Below, piece after piece: positions 49,991-50,000 of a stretch of 50,000 nucleotides of DNA. Source of the stretch: Prorocentrum cordatum (taxonomy: Eukaryota > Sar > Dinophyceae > Prorocentrales > Prorocentraceae). Below the pieces are notes generated by a model. It was not told where the DNA came from. It was given only the letters and a program-made list of their open reading frames with translations, and did no database searches. Each line of letters starts with the position of its first letter. Within the stretch, counting starts at the first letter, position 1. The stretch covers positions 1 to 50,000 of the forward strand of contig CAUYUJ010022559.1 of the NCBI GenBank assembly GCA_963575745.1, read 5' to 3'. The position numbers were made by a program, and so were the translations under genes.

Positions 49991-50000
49991 GGTAAGCTTT

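Overview
The window looks like nuclear DNA of a dinoflagellate, possibly a Prorocentrum-like species. The DNA is GC-rich and crowded with satellites, minisatellites and trinucleotide arrays. There are no operons or ribosome-binding-site patterns and I found no intact conserved gene. The one recognisable protein-coding element is a decayed copia-like retrotransposon at about 42.2-45.5 kb. Its gag, zinc-knuckle, RING and aspartic-protease remnants match, from memory, the Gag-Pol polyproteins common in dinoflagellate genomes. The organism call is inference.

Layout. 0-4.5 kb: G/C homopolymer runs, a CTGGTG/GGT array, a 53-bp triplication, the first copy of a short SINE-like element, and two foldback (long inverted repeat) elements. 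4.5-11 kb: a local duplication, foldbacks at 5.7 and 6.4 kb, copies of a dispersed repeat (family A) and a 102-bp minisatellite. 11-14.5 kb: a GCATTG-type array, then 2.3 kb of degenerate CTTGG-type sequence with higher-order units. 14.8-18.1 kb: composite dispersed repeats, a second copy of the 5.7-kb foldback, a TACTCATAC array, and adjacent 152-bp and 66-bp tandem arrays. 18-23 kb: mostly unrecognised, with two coding-like islands.

23.1-28.5 kb: a 5.2-kb satellite block made of a 51-bp doublet, a roughly 120-bp array and a 4.3-kb array of two alternating octamers. The same sequence brackets it on both sides. 28.8-34.5 kb: dispersed repeats, a foldback, an AT-rich double-hairpin island, ATC and GTC arrays around a 77-bp array, and the second SINE copy nested inside an older repeat. 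35-39.5 kb: GAC arrays, a second GCATTG array, and two sister satellites (about 75 bp and about 64 bp). 41.5-49.6 kb: the retrotransposon relic and low-confidence coding-like stretches. The last 250 bases return to CTTGGGG-type repeats.

The repeats interact. A SINE has jumped into an older repeat. Families recur in pairs far apart. Tandem arrays without stop codons create long false reading frames on both strands. Most long open frames in this window should therefore not be read as proteins. The most interesting items are the SINE-like pair with target-site duplications, the bracketed two-state octamer satellite, and the foldback families.
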